A stretch of DNA of 64,000 nucleotides. It comes from Natrinema salifodinae (GTDB lineage Archaea > Halobacteriota > Halobacteria > Halobacteriales > Natrialbaceae). Each line of letters opens with the position of its first letter. Position 1 is the first letter of the stretch. Both the position numbers and the translations under genes were made by a program. Shown here piece by piece: positions 53,382-62,303 of the stretch. A model generated the notes under the pieces. It did no database searches and was not told the DNA's origin. It saw only the letters and a list, made by a program, of their open reading frames with translations. The stretch is taken from the NCBI RefSeq assembly GCF_900110455.1, contig NZ_FOIS01000004.1, positions 434,001 to 498,000 of the forward strand. Reading direction: 5' to 3'.

Positions 53382-55774
53382 TGACCGATACTCAGCAGTA
53401 CACTTCTCACAACGGCCCCGAAGGGGACGAGTCAGCCGAGATCATATACGATAACCCGGGTGGCGGGATCGGGATTCAATCTGTCGAATCCCAGTCGGAT
53501 GCGCTTATCATCAAGGACTGTCGGCCGTGGGGGACGGACGCCAACGAACAGGTGTTCGACGACCTGAACGTCGACTACGACGTCATTCCGTCGTCACGAC
53601 TGGCGGAAACGACCCTCGAGGACTACATGGTCGTCGTCCTTCCGTCGACGCAGGATTCGTCCTACTACGATCGACTGGCGGAGGCGAACGACGACATCGA
53701 ACGCTTCGTTGCGGGCGGTGGAACGCTCGTCGCACACGTTACCGACGATGGCTGGCCATGTGCGACACAGTGGAACGAGTCGTTCCTCCCGGACGATGTC
53801 GGGAAGGAGAATACGCTCCGAAACGACCTCTCTATCGAGGCGGAAACGCATCCGCTCGTAGAGTCATTCTCCGACGAGACGCTGGATGGGTGGGGGAGTT
53901 CGACGCACGGCTACCTAACGAACCTCCCGGACGACGCGACGGTCGTCGCGACGATTGGGGGCGACGAGTCTCGTCCGACCTACGCCGACTACGGGTACGA
54001 GTCCGGACGGGTTCTAGTGACGATGCAGACGATGGAGTGGCCGTACACAGGTAGTGTCGGAAGCCGCCCGGAGGATCCGCGAGCGCTACTGCAGACCGAA
54101 CTCGAGATTGCGCTTGACGGGCGACGATCGCAGCGCGTCTCGGCACAATCGACGATTCTGCACTACATCAACGGTGAGAACGAGAACGTCACAGAGGGAG
54201 GCCATCCGCTCCACAGCGCCCAGATGCAAGTATTCCCGCGGTCTGATTCGGTTCAGGTGCCGCTTTCCGAGATTCCGAGGCTTCCCGACGTTTCGGTGCC
54301 CTTCCCCCTCGAGCCAGTGCTCGATAGCTGGCAGAAGGGAGATATGATTATGCAACCGGACACTGACCTGAAGGAAGCGACAAAGTTGAAAGATGGCAAG
54401 AACGCCGACGAGTACGGGGATGCCGCGTTTAAGCCGTATCGGTTCAAAAATCAGGTCAGCATCTCGTTCACGTCGCCCGACGGGGAAGCGATCGACAAAG
54501 AGAGCCTCCGGATTCGGTTCAACGAGGAGGGCACGTCGGACGACACCGTCGAGTACAAGGGTGAATCGGAATCGTATACGGTACTCGTCGGTGACGACAT
54601 CAACAACCTCAGAACGGACGAGTGGTTCGATTCGCTCCGAGAACGCGGGACGCGAGTCGATCGCGACTATTCGATAGACACTGTCGAAGTCGGCAAAACT
54701 GAAGGAGTCCGGGTCAGCACTGTCACTAGTGGATACGCCGGCTTCGCACACGAAATCGTCGACCGAGCAGCCCGCAATCCGATTCACTTTCTGGCGACGA
54801 TTTTCGGCTGGTACGAGGTGGTCGAGGACCTTCCAGGCGTTGACGACCTGCCAGACGTGGGCTGGGACGACCTTCCTGATCCACCGGAGGTCCCGGACAG
54901 TGACGATCTGGGCGATCTGCCGAATACACCGGACTGGGACATCCCCGACGGCCCGGACCTCTCCGACTCACCAAGCTGGGACGACGTCCCGGACCTCCCT
55001 GACTCACCGAGTTGGGACGACGTGCCGGACCTTCCGGACAGACCAGGCTGGGACGATGTCCCAGATCCCGATATTCCAGACTTGACCTTGTCGGTGGAAG
55101 GGGCAAGCGCGTTGACGGCGGACGCCGCCGGTCAATTCGAGCCCGTTTCTGACGGCGGAACCGCCACGATGAGCGCCCAACGGACGGCACCAGCCGAATT
55201 CGGCGTCGATCTGGATAACCTGTCGGCGGACGAAATCATCGATCTCATCGCACCCCATCTGCCCGATATCGTCGAGGAAGTCGTCGATCTCTTGACCGCC
55301 GTTCCGAACATCTACTCGTTCTACGAGCTGACCGTCCTGGCTGACGGACGACGGTTCACTCGTGTCTGGGACACGAGCCGTTTCCCGAGCAATGCGTTGT
55401 ACGTCGACGGGCAGCGCCAGCGGCTGAATGTCGTACCTTATAAACGGAAACAGCTGTTCAGCGCTAGAATGGCCGCCTTCTTCGTCGTTGCGAAGGCGGG
55501 GATCTCGCCGTACAAGGGGATCGACTCGAAGGAGAACTATCTCAACTGGCTCCGGGCGAGACGAGTAATGGACGATCCCGGGAGCGTTCTGGAAGAGTTT
55601 GACGAACTCAACGATGTTGTCCGTAACTATCCCCGGATCTTCGCCGAGTTCGACTTCGATGTGAACGACATCATCGTCGACACCCCACAGTGGATTGTCG
55701 GCTACGACGCAACCGGCGATCGAATCGCCAATCCGGAAGCATACTTAAGTTCGAATATCCCCAGTCCATTCTAG
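53381..55774 (+). CDS. Large protein with amidotransferase-like domain and Asp-Pro-Trp repeats
   Basis: A 797-residue protein coupled to the Tat-signal gene. Residues about 40-250 look like a class I glutamine-amidotransferase-like (ThuA/DUF4350) fold: DALIIKDCRPWGTDANEQVF, YMVVVLPSTQDS, IERFVAGGGTLVAHVTDDGW and YGYESGRVLVTMQTMEWP. A beta-rich region (about 270-470) follows. Residues about 487-570 contain repeats with the pattern SWDDVPDLPD. A C-terminal domain (about 600-797) has alternating helices and no recognised motif. There is no signal peptide, lipobox or membrane helix, although its partner is Tat-exported. Function unknown. Confidence 0.8.
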   Translation: MTDTQQYTSHNGPEGDESAEIIYDNPGGGIGIQSVESQSDALIIKDCRPWGTDANEQVFDDLNVDYDVIPSSRLAETTLEDYMVVVLPSTQDSSYYDRLAEANDDIERFVAGGGTLVAHVTDDGWPCATQWNESFLPDDVGKENTLRNDLSIEAETHPLVESFSDETLDGWGSSTHGYLTNLPDDATVVATIGGDESRPTYADYGYESGRVLVTMQTMEWPYTGSVGSRPEDPRALLQTELEIALDGRRSQRVSAQSTILHYINGENENVTEGGHPLHSAQMQVFPRSDSVQVPLSEIPRLPDVSVPFPLEPVLDSWQKGDMIMQPDTDLKEATKLKDGKNADEYGDAAFKPYRFKNQVSISFTSPDGEAIDKESLRIRFNEEGTSDDTVEYKGESESYTVLVGDDINNLRTDEWFDSLRERGTRVDRDYSIDTVEVGKTEGVRVSTVTSGYAGFAHEIVDRAARNPIHFLATIFGWYEVVEDLPGVDDLPDVGWDDLPDPPEVPDSDDLGDLPNTPDWDIPDGPDLSDSPSWDDVPDLPDSPSWDDVPDLPDRPGWDDVPDPDIPDLTLSVEGASALTADAAGQFEPVSDGGTATMSAQRTAPAEFGVDLDNLSADEIIDLIAPHLPDIVEEVVDLLTAVPNIYSFYELTVLADGRRFTRVWDTSRFPSNALYVDGQRQRLNVVPYKRKQLFSARMAAFFVVAKAGISPYKGIDSKENYLNWLRARRVMDDPGSVLEEFDELNDVVRNYPRIFAEFDFDVNDIIVDTPQWIVGYDATGDRIANPEAYLSSNIPSPF
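54831..55086 (+). repeat. Diverged Asp-Pro-Trp coding repeats
   Basis: About seven units of a (D/S)xxWDD(V/L)PDLPD-type pattern are encoded. Two neighbouring units of 36 bases starting near 54970 and 55006 are nearly the same in protein but differ at several silent positions, so the repeat is maintained at protein level rather than being a recent DNA slippage. Confidence 0.75.
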
Positions 55775-55812
55775 TCGCACTCCCGTTTGCAATATCACCA
55801 AAACGAATCACA

Positions 55813-56895
55813 ATGACCGAGACTCCCAGCCGACGAGACGGCCATACTCGCCGCATCATCCTTAGCGCACTCGTCGGCGGGACGATCGGTGTGGCAGGAT
55901 GTGTGGGTGGCGACGACGAGATCGACCGGCTGCAACCCGAACGAGAGCTGTGGTCGTTCGAAGCCGACGGGCGAATACCCACGACCCCTGCCGTCGCGAA
56001 CGGCCGGGTCCACGTCGGCAGCCTCGATCGGAACGTTTACGCGCTCGAGACGGAGGACGGAACGGAACGGTGGCGATTCGAAACCGGGAACGAAGTCTGG
56101 TCCGCACCGACGATCGACGGCGACGCCCTGTACGTCGGCGGCGTCGACCAGAGAGTGTACGCGATCGGGCTCGACGGGGACCAGCGGTGGACAGTCGAGA
56201 CGGATAACGAGATCTACGCGCCGCCGACAACCGCGGACGACCGCGTCTACATCGGGAGCAACGATGGTAAGCTGTATGCCCTCTCGAGCGCCGCTGGCGA
56301 GGTCGAGTGGTCGGTCGAAATCGGCGGGAAAGTAAAATCGGAACTGGCGACGATCGAGGACTGGGGGTACGTCGGAAGCACCAACGGCACTCTTTCCGCA
56401 ATCGATCTCCGCGACGGGGCGAGACAGTGGCGTTTCGGAACCGACGAGCGGGTTCTGAGCCGGCCGGCGATCCACGACGACCGCGTCGTGTTCGGTTCGA
56501 CGGACAGGCGATGTTACGCGATCGACCGGCAAAACGGCGACGAACGCTGGCGGTACGAGACAGACGGCGGCATCGCGTCCTCGCCAACGGTTCGCGACGG
56601 AACCGTCTACTTCGGCAACTGGCGGATGCGCGTCCACGCAGTTGACGTCGAAACTGGCGAGCAGCAGTGGCAAACGACGCTTCGCGGCCGGATCAACGGC
56701 TCCCCGACTCTCGCCAACGACGTGCTCTACGTCGGAGACGCCGCTGGCATCGTCCACGCGCTTAATCCCGAGACGGGCGAGGCCCACTGGCGGTTCAAAA
56801 CCGACAACGCCGTCATCGCCGCACCGACTGTCGTCGACGACGTTGCCTACGTCGCGAGCAACGACGGCCGCGTCTACGCGCTCGACGTAACCTGA
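55813..56895 (+). CDS. Lipoprotein PQQ-like beta-propeller
   Basis: A 360-residue protein with an N-terminal signal: twin arginines in HTRRIILSALVGG, then the lipobox VAGC, so it should be lipid-anchored on the outer face of the membrane, possibly after Tat export. The rest is a regular series of seven or eight propeller blades with patterns such as VHVGSLDRNVYALETEDG and VYIGSNDGKLYALSSAAG. Such propellers bind partners or act as assembly scaffolds. It starts 38 bases after the large accessory gene on the same strand and may belong with it. The frame is open upstream, but the ATG at 55813 starts a normal signal. Confidence 0.88.
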   Translation: MTETPSRRDGHTRRIILSALVGGTIGVAGCVGGDDEIDRLQPERELWSFEADGRIPTTPAVANGRVHVGSLDRNVYALETEDGTERWRFETGNEVWSAPTIDGDALYVGGVDQRVYAIGLDGDQRWTVETDNEIYAPPTTADDRVYIGSNDGKLYALSSAAGEVEWSVEIGGKVKSELATIEDWGYVGSTNGTLSAIDLRDGARQWRFGTDERVLSRPAIHDDRVVFGSTDRRCYAIDRQNGDERWRYETDGGIASSPTVRDGTVYFGNWRMRVHAVDVETGEQQWQTTLRGRINGSPTLANDVLYVGDAAGIVHALNPETGEAHWRFKTDNAVIAAPTVVDDVAYVASNDGRVYALDVT

Positions 56896-56970
56896 CGCGA
56901 GGCGTCTCGTCTCGATTCGCAGGACCGGAGGTTTATCCCCGATGACGACCCACCATCGAGCAATGAACCG

Positions 56971-58506
56971 ATGACCGGGCCGGTGCCTGAACTCGAGGAT
57001 CGCGCGGTAACGTGTGCCGAACGGCTGTGCGAGGCCGACCGCGTGCTGCTCACCTCTCACATCGACGCCGACGGACTCACCAGCGCCGCGATCGCAGCCC
57101 AGGCGCTCGAGCGGGCGAGCATCCCGTTCGAGACGGTCTTCAAGAAGCAACTCGACGACCAGGCGATTGCCGACATCGCGGCGACCGACTACGACACCGT
57201 TCTCTTTACCGACTTCGGGAGCGGCCAGCTCGATATCATCGGCGCCCACGAGGACGCGGGCGATTTCACGCCCGTTATCGCGGATCACCACCAGCCCGCC
57301 GACAGGGAGACGGAGTACCACCTCAATCCGCTCCTATTCGGGATCAACGGGGCCTCGGAGCTCTCGGGAGCCGGAGCGAGCTACGTCCTCGCGCGGGCGC
57401 TTGCGGAGGTTTCTGACAACGAACCGGATCCGTCAGTCGCAGCGGATGGAGGAACCGTCACTGCATCGGGGACCGCGAACGCCCGCGCCGACAATCGCGA
57501 CCTCGCCGCCCTCGCGGTCGTCGGCGCCGTCGGCGACATGCAGGCCTCCGGCGGCGAACTTCACGGCGCGAACGCGAAGATCGTCGCGGAGGGCGTCGAC
57601 GCCGGCGTCCTCGAGACGGGCAAGGACCTCGCGCTTTACGGGAAACAGACCAGGCCGCTTCCGAAACTGCTTGAGTACGCGACCGACGTCCACATTCCGG
57701 GGATTTCGAACGACGAAAACGGCGCACTGCGGTTTCTGGACGGCCTGGACCTCGAATTGAAACGCGACGGCGAGTGGCGCCGCTGGTCCGGGCTCACGAA
57801 CGAGGAGAAGCAGACAGTCGCCAGCGCGCTCGTCCGGCGGGCCGTCTCGAGCGGGGTCCCCGCGAAGAAGATTGAGGGCCTGGTGAGCACGGCCTACGTC
57901 CTCCCTGAGGAGCCGGCGGGAACCGAGCTCCGGGACGCGAGCGAGTTCTCGACACTGCTGAACGCGACCGCCCGCTACGAGCGGGCCGACGTGGGGCTCG
58001 GCGTCTGTCTCGGCGACCGAGACGGAGCGCTCGAACGCGCCCGGAAACTCCTGCGGAACCACCGGCGGAACCTCTCGGAGGGGATCGATCTGGTCACGCG
58101 CGAAGGCGTGACCCACGAGGATAACGTCCAGTGGTTCCACGCGGGCGATCGCATTCGGGAGACAATCGTCGGCATCGTCGCGGGAATGGCGATGGGCAAC
58201 GAGGGAATTAGCCGCTCGAAGCCGATCATCGCGTTCGCGGAGAAGCGCGCGGAGCGCGAGTCAGCGACCGCGAATCGGAGCGACGACGTCCCAGCGGCCG
58301 ACGAGGAGATCAAGGTCTCCGCCAGGGGGACCCACTCGCTCGTCCGCAAAGGGCTGGACCTCTCTGCCGTGATGGGCCAGGCGTCCCGCGCCGTCGACGG
58401 CGACGGCGGCGGTCACGACGTCGCGGCGGGGGCGACGATTCCGAAAGGAAACGAAGACGAGTTCATCGAGCGCGCCGACGAGATCGTCGGTGACCAACTC
58501 TCGTAG
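56971..58506 (+). CDS. DHH-family phosphoesterase/RecJ-like exonuclease
   Basis: A 511-residue protein with a DHH domain and a C-terminal DHHA1-type domain. Visible motifs are SHIDADGLTSAA near residue 30, FTDFGSGQ, the eponymous DHH in IADHHQPAD, AVVGAVGDMQ, and DGDGGGHDVAAGATIP near the C-terminus. In archaea such proteins include RecJ/GAN homologues of the replication machinery and single-strand nucleases or nanoRNases. The exact activity cannot be read. The start codon at 56971 gives MTGPVPELED. Confidence 0.9.
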   Translation: MTGPVPELEDRAVTCAERLCEADRVLLTSHIDADGLTSAAIAAQALERASIPFETVFKKQLDDQAIADIAATDYDTVLFTDFGSGQLDIIGAHEDAGDFTPVIADHHQPADRETEYHLNPLLFGINGASELSGAGASYVLARALAEVSDNEPDPSVAADGGTVTASGTANARADNRDLAALAVVGAVGDMQASGGELHGANAKIVAEGVDAGVLETGKDLALYGKQTRPLPKLLEYATDVHIPGISNDENGALRFLDGLDLELKRDGEWRRWSGLTNEEKQTVASALVRRAVSSGVPAKKIEGLVSTAYVLPEEPAGTELRDASEFSTLLNATARYERADVGLGVCLGDRDGALERARKLLRNHRRNLSEGIDLVTREGVTHEDNVQWFHAGDRIRETIVGIVAGMAMGNEGISRSKPIIAFAEKRAERESATANRSDDVPAADEEIKVSARGTHSLVRKGLDLSAVMGQASRAVDGDGGGHDVAAGATIPKGNEDEFIERADEIVGDQLS

Positions 58507-58521
58507 CGAGTCGGTCCGTTA

Positions 58522-59277
58522 TCAGGTCGATCGATCCATTGAGGCCGGGACCGTCGGGACCAGCGGTGCACGCGAGGTGAACAGATAGGCTGTCTTGCGA
58601 GCCGCGCCCTTGGCGTACTGGACCGAGCTCTTGCGAATCGGGGTGCGCCGGCCGTGGATCTGGGTCCGTCCCTCGAGAATCGCCTCGACCAGGTCGTCAC
58701 CGTCGATATCGGCCTTCGTCGGGTTGGCCGCGTCGGGCGTCACGATCACTTCGGTGTAAGCCTTGCCGACGTTCAGGAGGTAGTGGGCGTCGCTGGCACC
58801 GATCCGTGGATAATCCCGGCGCTTCGCGAAGGTGCTGGCGCGGCGGTTACGGTAGCCGGTAAAGAGCATCGAGTTGTAGGTCTCGATCGCATCGGCGTCG
58901 GCGATGTGGCGTTTCCGGACGCCGTGACGGCTGCGCTGGAAGGGGTGGGGGACGATCGCCACCCCGCCCAGCTCGCGGACCGCTCGAACGGTGTCCATGA
59001 ACGGCTGCCCGGGATCGGGACGTTTCTCGACGCCGATCGCCAGCAGGTGGCCGTGTTTGGTCGAGACCTCGACGCCTGAAATGCCGACCAGGCCGTACTT
59101 CGGCGCGAGGTCGGCGGCGCGTAGCGACTCGTCGATTTCGTCGTGGTCGGTGATGACCACACCGTCGAGGCCGATGTCGGCGGCGTGTTCGAGAATGAGT
59201 TCGATCGGTTCGTGCCCGTCGTAGGAGTCGTCCGAGTGGACGTGAAAGTCGATCGCGAACGGAATCTGGGTCGTCAT
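58522..59277 (-). CDS. PHP-domain protein
   Basis: A 251-residue PHP protein. Metal-ligand motifs are FHVHSDDSYDG, VITDHDEID, GVEVSTKHGH, IVPHPFQRSRHG and GASDAHYLLNVG. It differs from the PHP gene at 37635 and is likely in the group of PHP-associated phosphoesterases with a C-terminal basic tail (TPIRKSSVQYAKGAARK). It is convergent with the DHH gene, with ends 15 bases apart. Confidence 0.9.
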   Translation of the reverse strand: MTTQIPFAIDFHVHSDDSYDGHEPIELILEHAADIGLDGVVITDHDEIDESLRAADLAPKYGLVGISGVEVSTKHGHLLAIGVEKRPDPGQPFMDTVRAVRELGGVAIVPHPFQRSRHGVRKRHIADADAIETYNSMLFTGYRNRRASTFAKRRDYPRIGASDAHYLLNVGKAYTEVIVTPDAANPTKADIDGDDLVEAILEGRTQIHGRRTPIRKSSVQYAKGAARKTAYLFTSRAPLVPTVPASMDRST

Positions 59278-60817
59278 GTGGAGGTCGTCATGTGGAGGTC
59301 GGTATAGCGGGCGTCGCTACCACCAATAACCTGTTGCCCCGCATAAACGCTGTGCTGCCGCCCGAGTCCCACTCGGGCCCTGATTCAATATATCATTATG
59401 TGATTTATGACAGTCCAGACGCCGAATTCGAAGCAGTAGCAGAGAGGGAACGAAACGCGCCAAAACGGCCGAATCGACGAGAAGGTCGGGATCGATTCGG
59501 TACGAACAGTCCGCTCGGGACGTGCTCCCGCAGTAGACGGCGGACGCGGTATCGAAGAACGACGTCGACGAACGAAGCATTCTCAGTCGAGGTTCGAGAC
59601 CGCTGACGGCGAGGTTGCGTACCTGCCGTCGTCGCACTGTAACCCCGCTGACCGCGTGAGCGGCCGGGATCGGCGACAGCGAGACGGCGTTCGATCGTCG
59701 CTCGCCTGGTCCGATGATCGCCGGTGACGGCAGATCGGGTGCTCGCGCGCTCGATGCAGGGCTGCGCGAGGCGAATCGAGACCGAGGCGCCACGTGGTCG
59801 ATACCCGGTTGCCGACGTGATCGAACGATGGGGGCGCTATCGGCCGACCAGGCGATAGCCAATGTAGCGGCGAGCCGAGAGCGCGGCGGGCCCCTCGTGA
59901 CAAACAGCAATTCCGAGAGGCGAGGGAGGAGGAAATCGTAGTCGAGCAGTTCGGCTGCTCGAACGGCGAGGAAAACGGCATCTACCGCGCGCGAACTCGG
60001 ACGTTGCGATCGGCCGAGATCCGTTGCGGTACGATCGTGCGTCCTGGCAGGCCGCGGGTCGGCCAGGCGGGCGAACACTGCGTTCGAACCGCGAGCGCAG
60101 AGACGCGACGCTGGGAAAAGCCCTCTACTAAAGTGATGAACCATATGGAGATATACTGAATCTCCGAAACGGACTCGGAGCCAGAAAAAACCGTGGGTGG
60201 AACGACGCTCCGAGAGAGACGCCATCGCATCGAATAGGCAGCCAGCGACGGCGTGAACTACTACGCCGTCTGCGCTCGCTCCTGGGAACGACCGGGCCGG
60301 AGCCGGCCAGCGATTCGCGACCGGACGGCCGCGGCCGACGTCGCTCGCACTACCGAACGATACCGCGCCGCGCTCGGACGTGACGATCCGCGGCTCCCGT
60401 ACTCCGATCCGATCGTCTGCCAGTTGCGCTCGGCAACTGACGACAGCAACTGCGATGCGGCGACTGGTCGATGGACTCGATCGAAACGAGCCTGGCTGCG
60501 GACGACAGCCGACGAGTCGCTCCACCAGCGTGACTTCGAAGCGTTACGGGCGAACGCGAACGACTCGAGAACCGACCGGAATCGGCCGAAGGCGCTCATC
60601 GGGGACCGGCAAGTGCAACTTACCGAGTCGACGACCGCTACGGACCCGGCGGCGCGCGGTATCAGTCATTGGTAGCAGCGTGTTACTCGACGCTGGGTCC
60701 GCCAGCCGCTACTCTCGGGCTACTCTCGATCGTGACGCGGCTGTGCGGGAGCTGCAGCAGCCGTCAGCCGTCCGTGTGATGCACCTGACCGCGGCGGTCC
60801 GAATCGGAGCGGACGAT
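59278..60817. other. 1.5 kb gene-poor region
   Basis: Several frames are open on both strands, but none has the acidic composition and codon character of the surrounding genes. The 402-codon minus frame at 59317-60525 is rich in Arg, Ser and Cys, and the 140-codon plus frame at 60253-60675 likewise. No tRNA, insertion sequence ends or long repeats were noticed. The region may hold decayed genes or regulatory DNA. It is the largest such gap in the window. Confidence 0.5.
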
Positions 60818-61213
60818 TCAGGTGCTACCCGGGGACTGAATTCCCTCGGGTACGAAGTCGGAAAGCGATACGGTGTCGAGCACCTCGTCGACCGCCAGCG
60901 GATCGTCGGCTGTGGAGACGGTCTCGTGAATGCATCGCATGCATTCGAGCACCCCGTCGACGGCGGCTCGGCGGGTCGACACGCGGCCGATCGTTCGGTG
61001 GATCGCCCTGTCCGCGAGGAAGTACCGGTAGCGGAGCTCCCAACACCGACAGAGGCCGAGTCCCGGGTGGGATCGGTCGGCGAGCGTACTGTCCGCGATC
61101 AATTCGATCGTGGGCCGGCTATGCCGGTAGATGAACCGATCGTCGCGGAGCTCCGCGAGCCCCCACCTCGGAGGCAATGCCTCCGGCGGGATGGGGTCCT
61201 GGTCAGCGACCAT
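60818..61213 (-). CDS. Hypothetical haloarchaeal protein, 131 residues
   Basis: A frame starting MVADQDPIPPEALPPRWGL with DDRFIYRHSRPTIELIADST, GLGLCRCWELRYRYFLADR and TIGRVSTRRAAVDGVLECM. The proportion of acidic residues and ordered alternation suggest a real protein, and its central segment recalls an uncharacterised haloarchaeal family, but I cannot name it. The start is ATG at 61213. A TATATAGG segment 55 bases upstream could be a promoter. It borders a gene-poor region. Confidence 0.65.
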   Translation of the reverse strand: MVADQDPIPPEALPPRWGLAELRDDRFIYRHSRPTIELIADSTLADRSHPGLGLCRCWELRYRYFLADRAIHRTIGRVSTRRAAVDGVLECMRCIHETVSTADDPLAVDEVLDTVSLSDFVPEGIQSPGST

Positions 61214-61433
61214 AGTATCGATATCGCAGAGAACGGGAGTGTCCGTTCCGCTTGCGTACGCGGGTTCCTATATAGGATCCCCGTACCGTTTCAGCGGTCT
61301 GGCATAGGGGGACCGTACCGGAGTCCGTTCGGGCGCCGGCGGCGCCGAGCGCGATCGAGACGGCCACCGGCGCGGAATCGGGCCGAACGGGGACGATCGT
61401 CCGACTTTTGTCCGCGCCCGTCCGAGTTCGAGT

Positions 61434-61751
61434 ATGGCCGACTTCGATCCCGAGAAGTTCGAAGACAAGTACGCCAACTACTTCCCCGAACTGCAGCAGG
61501 CGTACAAGAACGCGTTCAACCGGATGAACGACCGCTACGACTCCGAACTCGTCCACGCGATCGACCAGCAGGTGTTGAACGAGAGCGAACCCTTCTACGA
61601 GGGCGACGGCGAGTTCCGCGTCGAACTCCCGGACGATCCGTACGAGCGCCTCTCAGGCGTGCTCGTCGAAGAGGAACGGTTCGAGCAGGTCTTAGAGTCC
61701 CACGTCGAGGAAATCGAAACCGAGCTACAGCGCGTCTTCGGCTTCGCCTAA
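61434..61751 (+). CDS. Conserved haloarchaeal protein (DUF5783-like)
   Basis: A 105-residue acidic protein starting MADFDPEKFEDKYANYFPEL, helical by appearance, with NRMNDRYDSELVHAIDQQVL in the middle. I recall the family as DUF5783. The function is unknown. It is 83 bases before the NifU-domain gene on the same strand; both could be cotranscribed. Confidence 0.82.
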   Translation: MADFDPEKFEDKYANYFPELQQAYKNAFNRMNDRYDSELVHAIDQQVLNESEPFYEGDGEFRVELPDDPYERLSGVLVEEERFEQVLESHVEEIETELQRVFGFA

Positions 61752-61834
61752 CGAAGCGGTCCGGCCGTCGCAGTCGCCGATAGCCGACCGCGAAGGACGG
61801 AAGGTTTAGGGGGGCTGATACCCAAGGGGCTTCT

Positions 61835-62197
61835 ATGAGCACCGAGACCCAGAACGACGGGGACGACCTCGAGGAGCGCGTCACGAACTTCCTGCGCCGG
61901 AACTTCCCGCAGATCCAGATGCACGGCGGGAGCGCAGCGATTCAGGACATCGACCGCGAGAGCGGTGAGGTCTCGATCGCGCTCGGCGGCGCCTGCAGTG
62001 GCTGCGGGATCTCGCCGATGACGATCCAGGCGATCAAGAGCCGGATGGTCAAGGAAATCCCCGAAATCGAGCAGGTCAACGCTTCCACCGGGATGGACGG
62101 TGGCGACGACATGGGCGGCGGCACGAGCCCCTCCTTCCCCGGCGAGACCGTCGACGACGACGGCGAAGCCGACGAAGGTCCGGAAGCACCGTTCTAA
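61835..62197 (+). CDS. NifU C-terminal domain (Nfu-type) iron-sulfur protein
   Basis: A 120-residue Nfu-type protein. The domain covers residues 10-85 and has the conserved CxxC in GACSGCGISPMTIQ, which would carry a transferable 4Fe-4S cluster. The C-terminal 35 residues are Gly/Asp/Glu-rich. It may accept clusters from the SUF scaffold (such as the one at 11223) and pass them to target proteins. Confidence 0.94.
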   Translation: MSTETQNDGDDLEERVTNFLRRNFPQIQMHGGSAAIQDIDRESGEVSIALGGACSGCGISPMTIQAIKSRMVKEIPEIEQVNASTGMDGGDDMGGGTSPSFPGETVDDDGEADEGPEAPF

Positions 62198-62303
62198 CCG
62201 TCGCTCGTCCCGCCCGTTCGAGCAGTCGTTTTTGCTATTTCATTCCTCGACAGTCGTCGCTCCGAGTAGAGGGGTCACAACGAGACGCCGAGACGACCAC
62301 CGG

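Noticed and set aside
59317-60525. 402-codon frame on the minus strand
   Set aside because: Rich in Arg, Ser and Cys, not acidic, and without recognisable motifs; it does not resemble other proteins in the window.
60253-60675. 140-codon plus-strand frame
   Set aside because: Basic composition and no family features; it overlaps another equally poor frame.
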